DNA of 64,000 bases from DATKBT01 sp035546295 (GCA_035546295.1 DATKBT010000031.1:89650-153649); one strand, 5' to 3'; shown: positions 30,430 through 40,553, counted from the stretch's first letter. Numbers and translations are program-made. Notes: generated by a model from the letters alone, not told the origin.

Positions 30430-31113
30430 ATGAGCCGGGCTGCCGAGCGACGCCTGGCGCGCCCCGCCGTCGAACGCTTGCGGGTCCACGAGATCTTCTA
30501 CTCGATCCAGGGGGAATCGACTCTCGCCGGCCGGCCGTGCGTTCTGATCCGGCTCACCGGATGCCAGATGCGCTGCTCGTGGTGCGATACCGAGTACGCC
30601 TTCTACGAGGGGCGGTGGATGACCCGCGCGGAGGTGCTCGAGGAGGTGGCGTCGCACCGATGCCGGCTGGTGGAGCTGACCGGCGGCGAGCCGCTCCTGC
30701 AGCCTGGGGCGCTCCCCCTGCTCGAAGCGCTGTGCGACGCCGGCTACGAGGTCGCGCTCGAGACCGGCGGAGGTCTCGACGTCTCGCAGGTGGATCCCCG
30801 GGTGCGACGGATCGTCGACGTCAAATGCCCGGGCAGCGGCGAGGCGGACAACAACCTGTGGTCCAACCTCGATCACCTCGGACCCCTGGACGAGGTCAAG
30901 CTGGTCCTGGCCGATCGAGGGGACTACGAGTGGGCGAGGAACGTGGTCACGAGACACCGGTTGACCGAGCGCTGCCCCGTCCATTTCTCGCCGGTCCACG
31001 GCCGGCTCGCCCTCGAGGAGCTGGCGGCATGGGTGCTCGCGGATCGCCTCGACGTGCGGGTGCAGATTCAGCTGCACAAGCTGATCTGGGGCCCCGACGC
31101 CCGAGGCGTCTGA
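30430..31113 (+). CDS. queE: 7-carboxy-7-deazaguanine synthase
   Basis: The 227-aa radical SAM enzyme rearranges 6-carboxytetrahydropterin to 7-carboxy-7-deazaguanine in queuosine biosynthesis. The cluster-binding cysteines are C45, C49 and C52 (GCQMRCSWCDTEY), the CxxxCxxC spacing. FYSIQGES before them and VELTGGEPLLQ after them are QueE hallmarks. Its short length compared with other radical SAM proteins is normal for QueE. No other queuosine gene is nearby. ATG 30430 has no strong ribosome site. Confidence 0.94.
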   Translation: MSRAAERRLARPAVERLRVHEIFYSIQGESTLAGRPCVLIRLTGCQMRCSWCDTEYAFYEGRWMTRAEVLEEVASHRCRLVELTGGEPLLQPGALPLLEALCDAGYEVALETGGGLDVSQVDPRVRRIVDVKCPGSGEADNNLWSNLDHLGPLDEVKLVLADRGDYEWARNVVTRHRLTERCPVHFSPVHGRLALEELAAWVLADRLDVRVQIQLHKLIWGPDARGV

Positions 31114-31421
31114 CCAGCGCTCCGGCGCGCATCCAGAGCGTCGAGCGGCGACTCCCGGTGACGGCGGGATTCCCGAGGAACCGGCCCCCACGGACTCCCC
31201 GCGAGGTCCTCGCGGAGCGGGCGTTTCTTGCCCCGTCTCCGGGCGAGCGATATCATGCTGACTCGCTCAGGTCCGTATTGTGGCGACCAGCGCCCGCGAG
31301 TCCGCTGCGCGCGGATCCGTTCGCCCGATTCGGCTGAAGCCTGTGAGAGCGCTTCGGGCGCGGTCCCGCCGTGGGGACTCGCCGGCGCGGACCGTCGGAT
31401 GGCGCGCAGCCAGGGAGATCC
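31114..31421. other. Intergenic region queE/gltA
   Basis: The stretch of 308 bp holds the gltA promoter (31228-31256) and then a leader of about 160 bases. I see no gene in it. Confidence 0.6.
31228..31256 (+). promoter_or_regulatory. Sigma-70 type promoter of gltA
   Basis: TTGCCC (31228-31233), a 17-base spacer and TATCAT (31251-31256). The predicted start of transcription is near 31263, leaving a leader of about 160 bases before the gltA ATG. Confidence 0.6.
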
Positions 31422-32688
<1,267 letters not shown>

Positions 32689-32690
<2 letters not shown>

Positions 32691-32759
32691 CGGGCTCGTG
32701 GTGATCACCACTCCCCAACGACAGGCGGGGGCGAGGCGAGGTCATACCACGAGCCCGCT
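32689..32759. repeat. 14-bp perfect inverted repeat at the gltA stop
   Basis: AGCGGGCTCGTGGT (32689-32702) and its exact complement (32746-32759) flank 43 bases, and the first arm includes the last bases of the gltA stop codon. No long T-tract follows on either strand. It lies between convergent genes and may end or stabilise the gltA mRNA. Confidence 0.85.
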
Positions 32760-32778
32760 GCTCATGTTTCCCGCCCAA

Positions 32779-32794
32779 GCGCCGCAAGCGGCGC
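32779..32794. repeat. Small GC hairpin
   Basis: GCGCCG (32779-32784) and CGGCGC (32789-32794) close a four-base loop, between the two longer inverted repeats. Confidence 0.7.
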
Positions 32795-32800
32795 GGGCTC

Positions 32801-32898
32801 AGGTCGACTAGGCCCGAAAACCGCTGATCCACGTCGTTTAGGCGCTGCTTGATCGAACTTTGACCGTTTTGTGAACTTCCCGCTGGCCTAGTCGACCT
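32801..32898. repeat. Second 14-bp perfect inverted repeat (98-bp unit)
   Basis: AGGTCGACTAGGCC (32801-32814) and its exact complement (32885-32898) flank 70 bases that are visibly richer in A/T than the surroundings. No gene lies inside. It could be a mobile-element remnant, a protein-binding site or a transcript-end structure. The rest of the 32691-33006 gap holds no gene I can support. Confidence 0.85.
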
Positions 32899-33006
32899 AG
32901 AGGCTTTCCGGCCAGCGACGCTCGCTACCGGCTCCGCTGGGCGCTTCGCAGGGCCCCGCTGCGCGGGTGTCGAGCAACCGCAGCGTGATCACGAGCCCCA
33001 GGAGCC

Positions 33007-33342
33007 CTACCGCTCGGACGGCGACAGCCAACGATGGAGCGTGGCTCTCAGCCGGGCCAGCCGGTGGGCCAGCCGGGGCCAGCGCTCGACGTTCTTGGCC
33101 AGGAGACTGTAGAAGCGTTCGCTGGCGAGCGACAGCAGCGCTGCGCCGAGGGCGAGCGGCACCGCCTGGGGAATCACCGGAAGCGCGAGCCCGATGAGCC
33201 CGACGAGCAGGAAGACGGAGCCGGCGATCCAGATCGCGACCCGCGTCGTCGTCGGCAGGGGCTCCAGCGTCTCCTCGGGATCGGGAGCGCGGGTGTCGTC
33301 CGGAGCCTTGCTCCGTGTCTCTGCTGGCTCGCTCTTCGTCAT
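33007..33342 (-). CDS. Small two-helix membrane protein
   Basis: The 111-aa protein has a Thr/Pro/Glu-rich N terminus and then two hydrophobic helices around GSVFLLVGLIGLALPVIPQAV and VPLALGAALLSLAS. A basic C-terminal segment (ERWPRLAHRLARLRATLHRW) follows. The Gly-Leu-Leu-Pro-Val-Ile-Pro pattern resembles DUF454/PGPGW-type small membrane proteins of unknown function; the match is suggestive only. ATG 33342 is used; the upstream part of the frame overlaps fur and looks non-coding. It is divergent from fur. Confidence 0.65.
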   Translation of the reverse strand: MTKSEPAETRSKAPDDTRAPDPEETLEPLPTTTRVAIWIAGSVFLLVGLIGLALPVIPQAVPLALGAALLSLASERFYSLLAKNVERWPRLAHRLARLRATLHRWLSPSER

Positions 33343-33456
33343 GGCCACGTCTTGGATCCATGCAGGAATCGCGCCGGCAGCCTCGAAGGGCTCGCCGCCC
33401 GCCCCTCTATCGTTTTTCGGCCGGGGTCGTGCTGCATGGTGTCGCGCCGCGATCCG

Positions 33457-33462
33457 TACAAT
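33457..33462 (+). promoter_or_regulatory. -10 element (TACAAT) of fur
   Basis: TACAAT lies six bases before ATG 33469, so the mRNA would have almost no leader. No clear -35 is present. Confidence 0.55.
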
Positions 33463-33468
33463 GCCGGA

Positions 33469-33930
33469 ATGGCCGTCGATGCGACAGAGCGTCCGGAGCG
33501 CAAGCGCTTCCACGACTTCGTGCGTGCCAGCGGTCTGCGAATGACCGCCGAGCGGATCGCGCTGTTCGAGGCGATCTATGGGCAGCACGGCCACATCGAC
33601 GCCGCCGAGATCCTATGCGCGATGCGAGCGTCGGGATCCAAGATCTCGCGGGCGACGGTCTATCGCAACCTCGACCTCCTGGTCGAGAGCGGACTGGTGC
33701 GCAAGCAGCGACTGGGCGGCCGGCACGTGTACGAGCACGTGCACGCCGGGCAACGACACGACCATCTCGTGTGCCGACGTTGCGGCCGCGTCGTCGAGTT
33801 CGTGAGCCCCGGGATCGAAGCGCTGCAGCGCGAGATCTGTCGCGCCCACGGCTTCGCGCCCAACGACCACAGCCTGCAGATCCAGAGCCTCTGCCTCGAT
33901 TGCAGCGCGGCGGCGAGTCCCGACGACTGA
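33469..33930 (+). CDS. fur: Fur-family metal-dependent transcriptional regulator
   Basis: The 153-aa protein has an N-terminal winged helix (LRMTAERIALFEAIYG and ISRATVYRNLDLLVESGLV). In the C-terminal dimerisation and metal domain the regulatory-site His residues occur in the YEHVH and RHDHLVC stretch. Two CxxC pairs (CRRC and CLDC) hold the structural zinc. Fur, PerR and Zur cannot be separated with certainty from the sequence alone. ATG 33469 follows a -10 box by six bases; an in-frame ATG at 33436 is an alternative start. No secretion or iron-uptake gene adjoins it. Confidence 0.9.
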   Translation: MAVDATERPERKRFHDFVRASGLRMTAERIALFEAIYGQHGHIDAAEILCAMRASGSKISRATVYRNLDLLVESGLVRKQRLGGRHVYEHVHAGQRHDHLVCRRCGRVVEFVSPGIEALQREICRAHGFAPNDHSLQIQSLCLDCSAAASPDD

Positions 33931-34013
33931 GTCCGTGGGACCGCGAGCTGAGCGGCTGCTGCGCAGATCCCGAGCGCGCGCCGGAGTGCCCCGGCGTGGC
34001 GCCGAGAGAGCCG

Positions 34014-35114
34014 CTACCTGAGCGGAGTCTTCGGCTCGACCCACTTGGGGAGCTCGGCCCAGCCGCGTTCGGCGACCAGCGGCGGTCCGCTGCCGCTGCC
34101 GAGGAACCACTTGACCGCGGGGGCCGGCTGGAGAGAGGCGAGACGGAAGAGTCCCACTCGCTGCGGCAGCACGAACAACGCGGCGGCCAAGCCGGCGGCG
34201 TCGGCTGCGGTCTCGGTGACTGCGAGCACCGCGAGGGTGCCCGACACCGGCCGGCCGGTGCGATGGTCGAGGTGGGGCGCGGCGCGGTCGCCGGCGATGT
34301 CGATCGGATCGATCCAGGCGGCGGCCAGCGAGAGAGACCGGTCCCGGAGGAGGACGCGCTCGGTGGGAGTGGTCACCGGGTCTGTGGCGTCGACCGCGAT
34401 CGGCCAGCCGGCGCCGTCGGGGCCCCCGCCGAACGCTCGGGCGACCTGTCCGATCGCGACCCAGCCGTTGCTGGCGCCCAGCTCGCGCAGCGCCTCGATC
34501 GCCTGATCCACGCCGAAGCCACGCTCGAAGGCCAGCAGGTCGACCAGGCTGCCGGCGGACAGCGTCGCAGTCTGCGCTGCCGGATCGAGCACGAGTCGGT
34601 CGCACGAGGCGCTGCCGGAGGCCTGCGAGAGAGCCGCCAGGGTCGGTTTGCCCGCCACCGGCTGCCGAATGCCCCACAGCCCGGCGAGCCGGCCGCCGAG
34701 GGGACCGAGGGCGCCGCCCGTGAACTGGCAGAAGTCGAGGGCCCGTCGAAGCAGCGCGAACAGGTCGGAGTCGAGCGCGACCGGGCCGAGCCCGCCCTGC
34801 CGGTTGAGCGCGGCGACGCCGCCTTCGACCTCCTCGACGAACGGAAGAGATCCGGGATCGGGGGAGACGAGAGCCTCGGCCCTGCGGATCGCTTCGAGGG
34901 CGGCGGCGAGCGCGTCCCGGGTCCCTGCGCGCTCCGCCAGCGGCTCGATCTCGATGCGCGCGTCGGCGCCGAAGGCGCCGGCACTGAGCGCCGCCGGCTC
35001 CGCGCCCGACGCGACCGCCGCTGCGAACACGCCAGCCGCGACCCAGGCGGCGACGACGCACCACCGTGCGCACGAGAGGCGGAGCCCGCGAGACGCAAGG
35101 AGAGGGCTCCGCAC
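34014..35114 (-). CDS. ApbE-like exported protein, probably degenerate
   Basis: The protein has about 366 aa. An N-terminal hydrophobic signal (CVVAAWVAAGVFAAAVASG) suggests export. The body follows the ApbE FAD:protein FMN transferase plan, ending with HLDHRTGRPVSGTLAVLAV and a helix AADAAGLAAALFVLP. In active ApbE the first reads His-Ile-Ile-Asp-Pro-x-Thr-Gly, and the helix carries an Asp and a Thr that bind Mg. Here the Asp-Pro and both metal residues look replaced, so flavin transfer may be lost. The start GTG 35114 is the nearest one before the signal. It lies 104 bp downstream of tyrS. Confidence 0.7.
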   Translation of the reverse strand: MRSPLLASRGLRLSCARWCVVAAWVAAGVFAAAVASGAEPAALSAGAFGADARIEIEPLAERAGTRDALAAALEAIRRAEALVSPDPGSLPFVEEVEGGVAALNRQGGLGPVALDSDLFALLRRALDFCQFTGGALGPLGGRLAGLWGIRQPVAGKPTLAALSQASGSASCDRLVLDPAAQTATLSAGSLVDLLAFERGFGVDQAIEALRELGASNGWVAIGQVARAFGGGPDGAGWPIAVDATDPVTTPTERVLLRDRSLSLAAAWIDPIDIAGDRAAPHLDHRTGRPVSGTLAVLAVTETAADAAGLAAALFVLPQRVGLFRLASLQPAPAVKWFLGSGSGPPLVAERGWAELPKWVEPKTPLR

Positions 35115-35218
35115 CGGTGCTCTCGATCGCTCGCAGCCGTCGCCCCCGCTCGATCCCGGCGCAGCGACGAGGGGGCGACTGCACGCCCGGGAGGAGGAGG
35201 ATCTCCCGGCGCGCGCTC

Positions 35219-36442
35219 TCACGTCCCGAGCTGCACCTGGAGGAAGCGCCGCTTGCCCACCTTGAGCAGGTAGGGGGCCTGCCGGCTCTCGACCTCGAGG
35301 AAGGGGTCGGTGATGCGCTGGTCGTCGATCGAGACGGCGCCCTGCTGGATCAGGCGCCGCGCCTCCGAGCGGCTTGCGGCGAGACCGGTCTCGGCGAGCA
35401 GCGTCGTGATCAGCCGCGGACCGTCCAGGCGCGCGGACTCCACCTCGTCGGGACGCCCGCCCCGGCTGAACACCTCCTGGAACTCGGCCTCGGCGCGAAC
35501 GGCCTCGTCGTCGCCGTGGAACTCGGCGACCAGGGTTCGCGCGAGCCGTTGCTTGACCTCTTTGGGGTGGAGCGCGCCGCGCGCGACCTCCTCCCTGGCG
35601 GCGCCGATCTCGGGCTCCGGCGTGTCGGTGAGCAGCAGCCACCAGTCCCACATCAGCGGATCGGGGATCGACATCGTCTTGCCGTAGATCTCGCGCGGCG
35701 GATCCTCGACCCCGATCGCGTTGCCCAGGCTCTTCGACATCTTCTCGACGCCGCAGGTGCCGAGCAGGAGGGGGACGGTCAGCACCACCTGGGGCTCCAT
35801 CCCGCGCTCGCGCATCAGATCTCGCCCGACCAGCAGGTTGAAGATCTGATCGTGACCGCCGAGCTCGACGTCGGCCTCGAGCGCCACCGAGTCGTAGCCC
35901 TGCGCCAGCGGGTAGAGCAGCTCGTGGATGCCGATCGGCTGATGGCTCTCCCAGCGGGTCTTGAAGTCCTCCCGCTCCATCATGCGCGCCAGGGTGTAGG
36001 AGCCGGCGAGACGGATCATCCCCTCGGCCCCCAGCGGCTGGAGCCAACGGCTGTTGTACTCGATGCGGGTCTTCTCCTGGTCGAGGATCCGAAACACCTG
36101 CTTCTGGTACGTCAGCGCGTTCGCCTCGACCTCCTTGCGGCTGAGCTGCGGCCGGGTGGCCTTCTTGCCGCTGGGATCGCCGATCATTCCGGTGAAGTCG
36201 CCGATCAGGAACACCACGTCGTGCCCCAGGAGCTGGAAGTGCCGCATCTTGCGCAGCAGCACCGTGTGCCCGAGGTGCAGGTCCGGAGCGGTGGGGTCGA
36301 AGCCGGTCTTGACCACCAGCGGCTTTCCGGCCGTCCGCGAGCGCTCGAGCTTCGAACGAAGCTGCTGCTCGTCGACCAGGTCGACGGCGCCGCGGCGCAG
36401 CAGCTCGAGCTGCTCGTCGACGGGGGGAAAAGGCGCGGTCAT
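35219..36442 (-). CDS. tyrS: Tyrosyl-tRNA synthetase
   Basis: The 407-aa class I synthetase has HLGH (DLHLGHTVLLRKM) as its HIGH motif and KMSKS (VEKMSKSLG). The C-terminal S4 RNA-binding domain (LITTLLAETGLAASRSEARRLIQQG) completes it. The FDPTAPDLHLGH context and overall length fit the TyrRZ-like subgroup. A -10 box TATGCT lies nine bases before ATG 36442, and no ribosome site is evident. Confidence 0.96.
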   Translation of the reverse strand: MTAPFPPVDEQLELLRRGAVDLVDEQQLRSKLERSRTAGKPLVVKTGFDPTAPDLHLGHTVLLRKMRHFQLLGHDVVFLIGDFTGMIGDPSGKKATRPQLSRKEVEANALTYQKQVFRILDQEKTRIEYNSRWLQPLGAEGMIRLAGSYTLARMMEREDFKTRWESHQPIGIHELLYPLAQGYDSVALEADVELGGHDQIFNLLVGRDLMRERGMEPQVVLTVPLLLGTCGVEKMSKSLGNAIGVEDPPREIYGKTMSIPDPLMWDWWLLLTDTPEPEIGAAREEVARGALHPKEVKQRLARTLVAEFHGDDEAVRAEAEFQEVFSRGGRPDEVESARLDGPRLITTLLAETGLAASRSEARRLIQQGAVSIDDQRITDPFLEVESRQAPYLLKVGKRRFLQVQLGT

Positions 36443-36451
36443 GGACGCGGG

Positions 36452-36457
36452 AGCATA
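36452..36457 (-). promoter_or_regulatory. -10 element (TATGCT) of tyrS
   Basis: On the minus strand TATGCT is separated from the tyrS ATG by nine bases, predicting a leaderless or nearly leaderless transcript. Confidence 0.5.
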
Positions 36458-36527
36458 CCAGCGGGGCATGCGGGCTCCGGGCTGCGGGCGCCGTCGTCTC
36501 GACCCGCCGGCGGAGCAGGCCGCCCGC

Positions 36528-37406
36528 TCAGTACGACTCGCTGGTGAGGCTCCCCTCGGCGACCAGCCGCGCGTCGCCGATCAGGCTCCAGCGCACCGGC
36601 TCGCCGTCCTTGGCGATCCCCTCCAGGCGCAGCGGTCGCCCTCCCCTGGTGCGCACGTCGAGCGGCAGAGTCGCCGCCTCGAGCATCAGCCCGACGCTGG
36701 CCGAGGCCAGGATCCCGGAGCCGCAGGCGAGCGTCTCGCCTTCGACACCGCGCTCCCAGGTGCGCAGCTCGAGGATGCCGGGCTCGGGAAACGACACGAA
36801 GTCGACGTTGGCGCCGGCCCGACCGAGCGCGGCGTGGCTTCGCAGCGGCGGAGCGAGCCGCGGCAGGTCGAGCTCGCCGATCGGCGTCTCGCTCAGCACC
36901 ACGAGGTGGGGGACCCCGACCACCAGCTGCCACGCATCGATCCCCGCGCCCGAAACCTCGAGACGTACAGGCCGGGGGGCTTCGGCGGGCACCAGCGCCT
37001 CGATCGCGATCGTGCCCCGGGAGGGGCCCGGCTCAGCCCGGAACGCCCCGGCTTCGGTCGCCACCTCCACGACGCTGCCCGCCCAGCCGAGGTGGAAGGC
37101 GAGCCGGGCGGCGCAACGGGCGCCGTTGAAGCACAGCTCCGCACGGCCGCCGTCCGCGTTGTAGTGGGTCATGGCCACACGCGGGACGGTGCCTTCGCCG
37201 GTGAGCCGGCGGAGAACGAACAGCCCGTCGGCGCCCAGCGACAGGCCGCGGCGGCACCAGCCCGCGATCTGCTCCGGCGGCGGGTCGCGATCCGGCTCGG
37301 CGAGCGCGACGAAGTCGTTGCCGGCTCCCGAGAGCTTGAAGAACTCCGTGACTCTCGCCGCTCGCGCCGACACCGACTCCCCCGATCCTGGACGCGGCGG
37401 CGTCAC
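36528..37406 (-). CDS. dapF: Diaminopimelate epimerase
   Basis: The 292-aa protein interconverts LL- and meso-diaminopimelate for lysine and peptidoglycan synthesis. Both catalytic cysteines are present, C92 (AELCFNGARC) and C228 (LACGSGILAS), with the family start FFKLSGAGNDFV and THYNADG. The usual Cys-Gly-Asn-Gly reads Cys-Phe-Asn-Gly and ACGTG reads ACGSG, so it is a divergent member. GTG 37406 overlaps the lipoprotein stop by four bases. It is the last gene of the trmFO-to-dapF minus-strand series. Confidence 0.9.
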   Translation of the reverse strand: MTPPRPGSGESVSARAARVTEFFKLSGAGNDFVALAEPDRDPPPEQIAGWCRRGLSLGADGLFVLRRLTGEGTVPRVAMTHYNADGGRAELCFNGARCAARLAFHLGWAGSVVEVATEAGAFRAEPGPSRGTIAIEALVPAEAPRPVRLEVSGAGIDAWQLVVGVPHLVVLSETPIGELDLPRLAPPLRSHAALGRAGANVDFVSFPEPGILELRTWERGVEGETLACGSGILASASVGLMLEAATLPLDVRTRGGRPLRLEGIAKDGEPVRWSLIGDARLVAEGSLTSESY

Positions 37407-38518
37407 CGGACGGTGACCGAGACCTCGTCGCCCGGCGGTCCTTCGTTGCCCGCGTCGTCGACGGCGGTCGCCCGATACGAGTACGTCAGCCCGCTGGCGA
37501 GGCCGGTGTCGACCAGCTCGAGCTCGGCCAGCAGGCCCTGGTTGACGCGGCGGAACTGCGCTCCCGGATCGCGCCGGTACACGACGTAACCCACGACGTC
37601 GTCGGCGGGGCTCGGCTCGAGCACCAACCGTACCCGCTCGGCCTCGGCCAGCGCCACGAGGGACGCCGGCGGCGGCGGCGGGTAGGTATCGAGGTAGGCG
37701 ATCTCTCGCTCCACCGCCGCTGCGCTCTCGACCAGCGGCTCGGTGCCGACGATCGTGCGCACCGTGTAGAAGTACCGCTCTCCGTAGGCCGCTTCACGGT
37801 CGAGGTAGCGCAGCTCGTCGGCTTCGGTGCGTGCGATCGGCGCGCCGTATCCGCGCTCCTGAGATCGACGGCGATAGACCGTGAAGCCCTGCCCCGGATC
37901 GGCAGCGGACCAGCTCAGGGCGATGCCCTCCGCCTGAGGCGCGAGGTCGAGACCGGTGGGGGCGGCGGTGGTCGCTCGCACGTCGAGCGCGGCGAGGTTG
38001 GAGACGTCCGAGGTCTCGGCCGTGGTGCTGACGGTGCGCACGCCGAGCACCAGCGATCCGTCCCCCTGCGGCTCGGCCCCGGCCAGCGTCGAGAACGGGA
38101 GCCGCAGCCGGAGCCGGTCGCCGAACACGGCGCTCTCGAGCTCCGGTCCCTCGATGCTGGCGCGCCGGGTCGCCGCCTGAGCATAGGCGCGCGGGTCGAT
38201 GCCGCGGGAGGTCTCCGCCGGCTGGTCGCTGACCAGGCTCCAAACCTCGACCGCCTGCAGGCCGGGGAGCGCCTGGCCGCTCGCGGTCGTCAGCGGATAG
38301 GCGAATTCGAGGGTCACCAGATCCCCCTGCTGGCGGACACTCAGATCGGTGGTGACGTTGGGGACGTAGCGCAGCGGCGGCATCGGATCGCCTCGCCGGC
38401 CGCAGCCGAGCGCCGCGATCAGGATCGCCGCGATCGCGACGGCCGAGATCATCGTCCCGCTCGCGAGCGCCCGGTCCGACGCCGAGCGCCGGATCCGACG
38501 AGAGGATGCCGCTCTCAT
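37403..38518 (-). CDS. Lipoprotein with fibronectin type III domains
   Basis: The 371-aa protein has a lipoprotein signal (lipobox AALGC near residue 39) followed by GRRGDPMPPLR, reminiscent of the CGxxGPL start of LptM-like lipoproteins. Two fibronectin III-like domains occupy the second half; each has the strand pattern seen in GIALSWSAADPGQGFTVYRR and VRLVLEPSPADDVVGYVVYR. The first half forms another beta-rich domain. It probably sits in the outer membrane or periplasm and its partner is unknown. Both ends overlap neighbours by four bases (hslU and dapF), so it belongs to this operon. Confidence 0.8.
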   Translation of the reverse strand: MRAASSRRIRRSASDRALASGTMISAVAIAAILIAALGCGRRGDPMPPLRYVPNVTTDLSVRQQGDLVTLEFAYPLTTASGQALPGLQAVEVWSLVSDQPAETSRGIDPRAYAQAATRRASIEGPELESAVFGDRLRLRLPFSTLAGAEPQGDGSLVLGVRTVSTTAETSDVSNLAALDVRATTAAPTGLDLAPQAEGIALSWSAADPGQGFTVYRRRSQERGYGAPIARTEADELRYLDREAAYGERYFYTVRTIVGTEPLVESAAAVEREIAYLDTYPPPPPASLVALAEAERVRLVLEPSPADDVVGYVVYRRDPGAQFRRVNQGLLAELELVDTGLASGLTYSYRATAVDDAGNEGPPGDEVSVTVR

Positions 38519-39933
38519 AGGACGTAGCGGCTGAGATCGCGATCCTCGACGATGCCGGCGAGCCGTGACCGCACCGCCTCGCCGTCGAGCGTGAGCGAGA
38601 CGCCGTCCATGTCGGGCGCCTCGAAGGAGACGTCCTCGAGCAGGCGCTCCATCAGGGTCGCGAGCCTGCGCGCACCGATGTTCTCGGTCGCGGCGTTGAC
38701 CTCGACGGCGAGCCGCGCGAGCTCGGTCACCGCATCGTCGGTGAACGCGATCTCGAGTCCCTCGGTGCCGAGCAGGGCGCGATACTGCTTGGTCAGCGAG
38801 CTCTGCGGCTCGGTGAGGATGCGCACGAAGTCCTCCTCTCGGAGCGCCTCGAGCTCGACGCGGATCGGAAAGCGCCCCTGCAGCTCGGGGATCATGTCCG
38901 ATGGCTTGCTGACGTGGAAGGCGCCGGCGCCGATGAACAGCACGTGATCGGTCTTGACCATGCCGTGCTTGGTGGTGACCGTGGTGCCCTCGACGATCGG
39001 AAGCAGATCCCGTTGGACCCCTTCTCGCGAGACGTCGGGTCCCTGCTGCCCCTCGCGGCCGCAGATCTTGTCGATCTCGTCGAGGAACAGAATGCCCCCC
39101 TGCTCGACCCGCCGGAGCGCTTCGCGCGCGACCTGCTGGCGGTCGATCATGGCCTCCGACTCCTGCTGCTCGAGCACCTGCCGGGCCTCGGCGACCGTCA
39201 TCTGCCGGGCCTTTCGCCGCGAGAACATGCCGGGCATCATCTCCTTGAGGTTGATGCCCACCTCCTCGACCCCCTGCGGCCCGAACATCTCGAGCTGCGG
39301 GAAGGAGCTCTCCTCGACCTCGATCTCGACCATCCGGTCGTCGAGAGCGCCGCGGCGCAGCCGGGCGCGGAACTTCTCGCGGGTCTGCTCGAGCGAGTCG
39401 GCGGGCTCGTCGGACGCGAAACCCGCCGGCTGCGGTCCCTGCGGCGTCCCGTGGACAGCGGGAGCCGAAGGCTGTGGGCGGCGTGGCGGCGGCACCAGCA
39501 GCTTGAGCAACCGCTCCTCCGCGCGCCGCGAGGCCTCCTCCATCACCGCGCCCCGCCGCTCCTCGCGGACCATCGAGATCGCCAGCTCGACCAGGTCACG
39601 GACCATCGACTCGACGTCGCGGCCAACGTACCCGACCTCGGTGAACTTGCTCGCTTCGATCTTGAGGAACGGGGCGCGCGCCAGCTTGGCGAGGCGGCGC
39701 GCGATCTCGGTCTTGCCCACCCCGGTCGGACCGATCATCAGGATGTTCTTGGGGACGATGTCCTCGGCGATGTCGGGCGGGAGCTGCTGACGGCGCCAGC
39801 GGTTGCGCATCGCGATCGCCACCGCCCGCTTCGCCTTGGCCTGGCCGACGACGTGGTCGTCGAGCGCGGCGACGATCTGCCTCGGCGTGAGGTCCTCGAC
39901 GAAGGCCGTCGGCTCGGGGAGCTGGGTCGTCAT
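38515..39933 (-). CDS. hslU: ATP-dependent protease ATPase subunit HslU (ClpY)
   Basis: The 472-aa AAA+ unfoldase feeds substrates to HslV. Walker A is GPTGVGKTE (68-76), Walker B is ILFLDEID and the pore-loop segment is EVGYVGRDVES. The I-domain inserted between them contains a Pro/Gln-rich stretch (about 150-185) longer than in E. coli. The C terminus ends DLSRYVL, the tail that docks into HslV (compare SRFIL in E. coli). It overlaps hslV by ATGA. Confidence 0.97.
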   Translation of the reverse strand: MTTQLPEPTAFVEDLTPRQIVAALDDHVVGQAKAKRAVAIAMRNRWRRQQLPPDIAEDIVPKNILMIGPTGVGKTEIARRLAKLARAPFLKIEASKFTEVGYVGRDVESMVRDLVELAISMVREERRGAVMEEASRRAEERLLKLLVPPPRRPQPSAPAVHGTPQGPQPAGFASDEPADSLEQTREKFRARLRRGALDDRMVEIEVEESSFPQLEMFGPQGVEEVGINLKEMMPGMFSRRKARQMTVAEARQVLEQQESEAMIDRQQVAREALRRVEQGGILFLDEIDKICGREGQQGPDVSREGVQRDLLPIVEGTTVTTKHGMVKTDHVLFIGAGAFHVSKPSDMIPELQGRFPIRVELEALREEDFVRILTEPQSSLTKQYRALLGTEGLEIAFTDDAVTELARLAVEVNAATENIGARRLATLMERLLEDVSFEAPDMDGVSLTLDGEAVRSRLAGIVEDRDLSRYVL

Positions 39934-40544
39934 GGCTGCCGGCCCATCGCGTCCTGGCGAGCGGCGGCCTGGCTCGCCGCGTCCTTCGCGTCGAGCGTCT
40001 CGACCGTGAATCGGTCGTTGGTGTAGACGCAGAGATCGGCCGCCACCTTCATCGCCTCGCGCGCGATCGTCTCGGCGTCGTAGTCGGTGTGGTCGAGCAG
40101 CGCCCGCGCGGCGGCGAGCGCGAAGTTGCCGCCCGAGCCGATCGCCAGCAGGCCCTCCTCGTCGGGCTCCAGGAGGTCGCCATTGCCCATCACCAGGAAG
40201 CTCCGTTCCCGATTGGCGACCACCATCTGCGCCTGGAGCTGACGCAGGGCGCGATCCGTCCGCCAGTCCATCGCCAGCTCGACCACCGCGCGCTGGAAGT
40301 TTCCCTGGTACTCCTCGAGCTTGGACTCGAAGCGCGAGAAGAGCGCCAGCGCATCGGCGCCGCCGCCGGCGAAGCCCACCAGCACGTCCCCCTTGCCCGC
40401 GCGCTTGACCTTGGAGGCGCCGCGCTTGAGAACGGTCGAGCTCGCCGAGCTGGTGACCTGGCCGTCGCTGATCATGCAGGCGATGCCGTGCCTGCGCACC
40501 AGCAGGATCGTCGTCGAGAGAAGCGGGGGCGGGGAGTGCGACAT
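39930..40544 (-). CDS. hslV: ATP-dependent protease peptidase subunit HslV (ClpQ)
   Basis: The 204-aa N-terminal threonine peptidase is of the proteasome-beta type. TTILLVRRHG marks the mature start. The catalytic Thr follows a ten-residue prepeptide (MSHSPPPLLS), so it must be exposed by cleavage, as in several HslV proteins that have short N-terminal extensions. GSGGNFALAAARALL matches the conserved metal-site region. A -10 box TACAAT lies nine bases before ATG 40544, suggesting transcription separate from xerC. Confidence 0.96.
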   Translation of the reverse strand: MSHSPPPLLSTTILLVRRHGIACMISDGQVTSSASSTVLKRGASKVKRAGKGDVLVGFAGGGADALALFSRFESKLEEYQGNFQRAVVELAMDWRTDRALRQLQAQMVVANRERSFLVMGNGDLLEPDEEGLLAIGSGGNFALAAARALLDHTDYDAETIAREAMKVAADLCVYTNDRFTVETLDAKDAASQAAARQDAMGRQP

Positions 40545-40553
40545 GGGGTGGGG

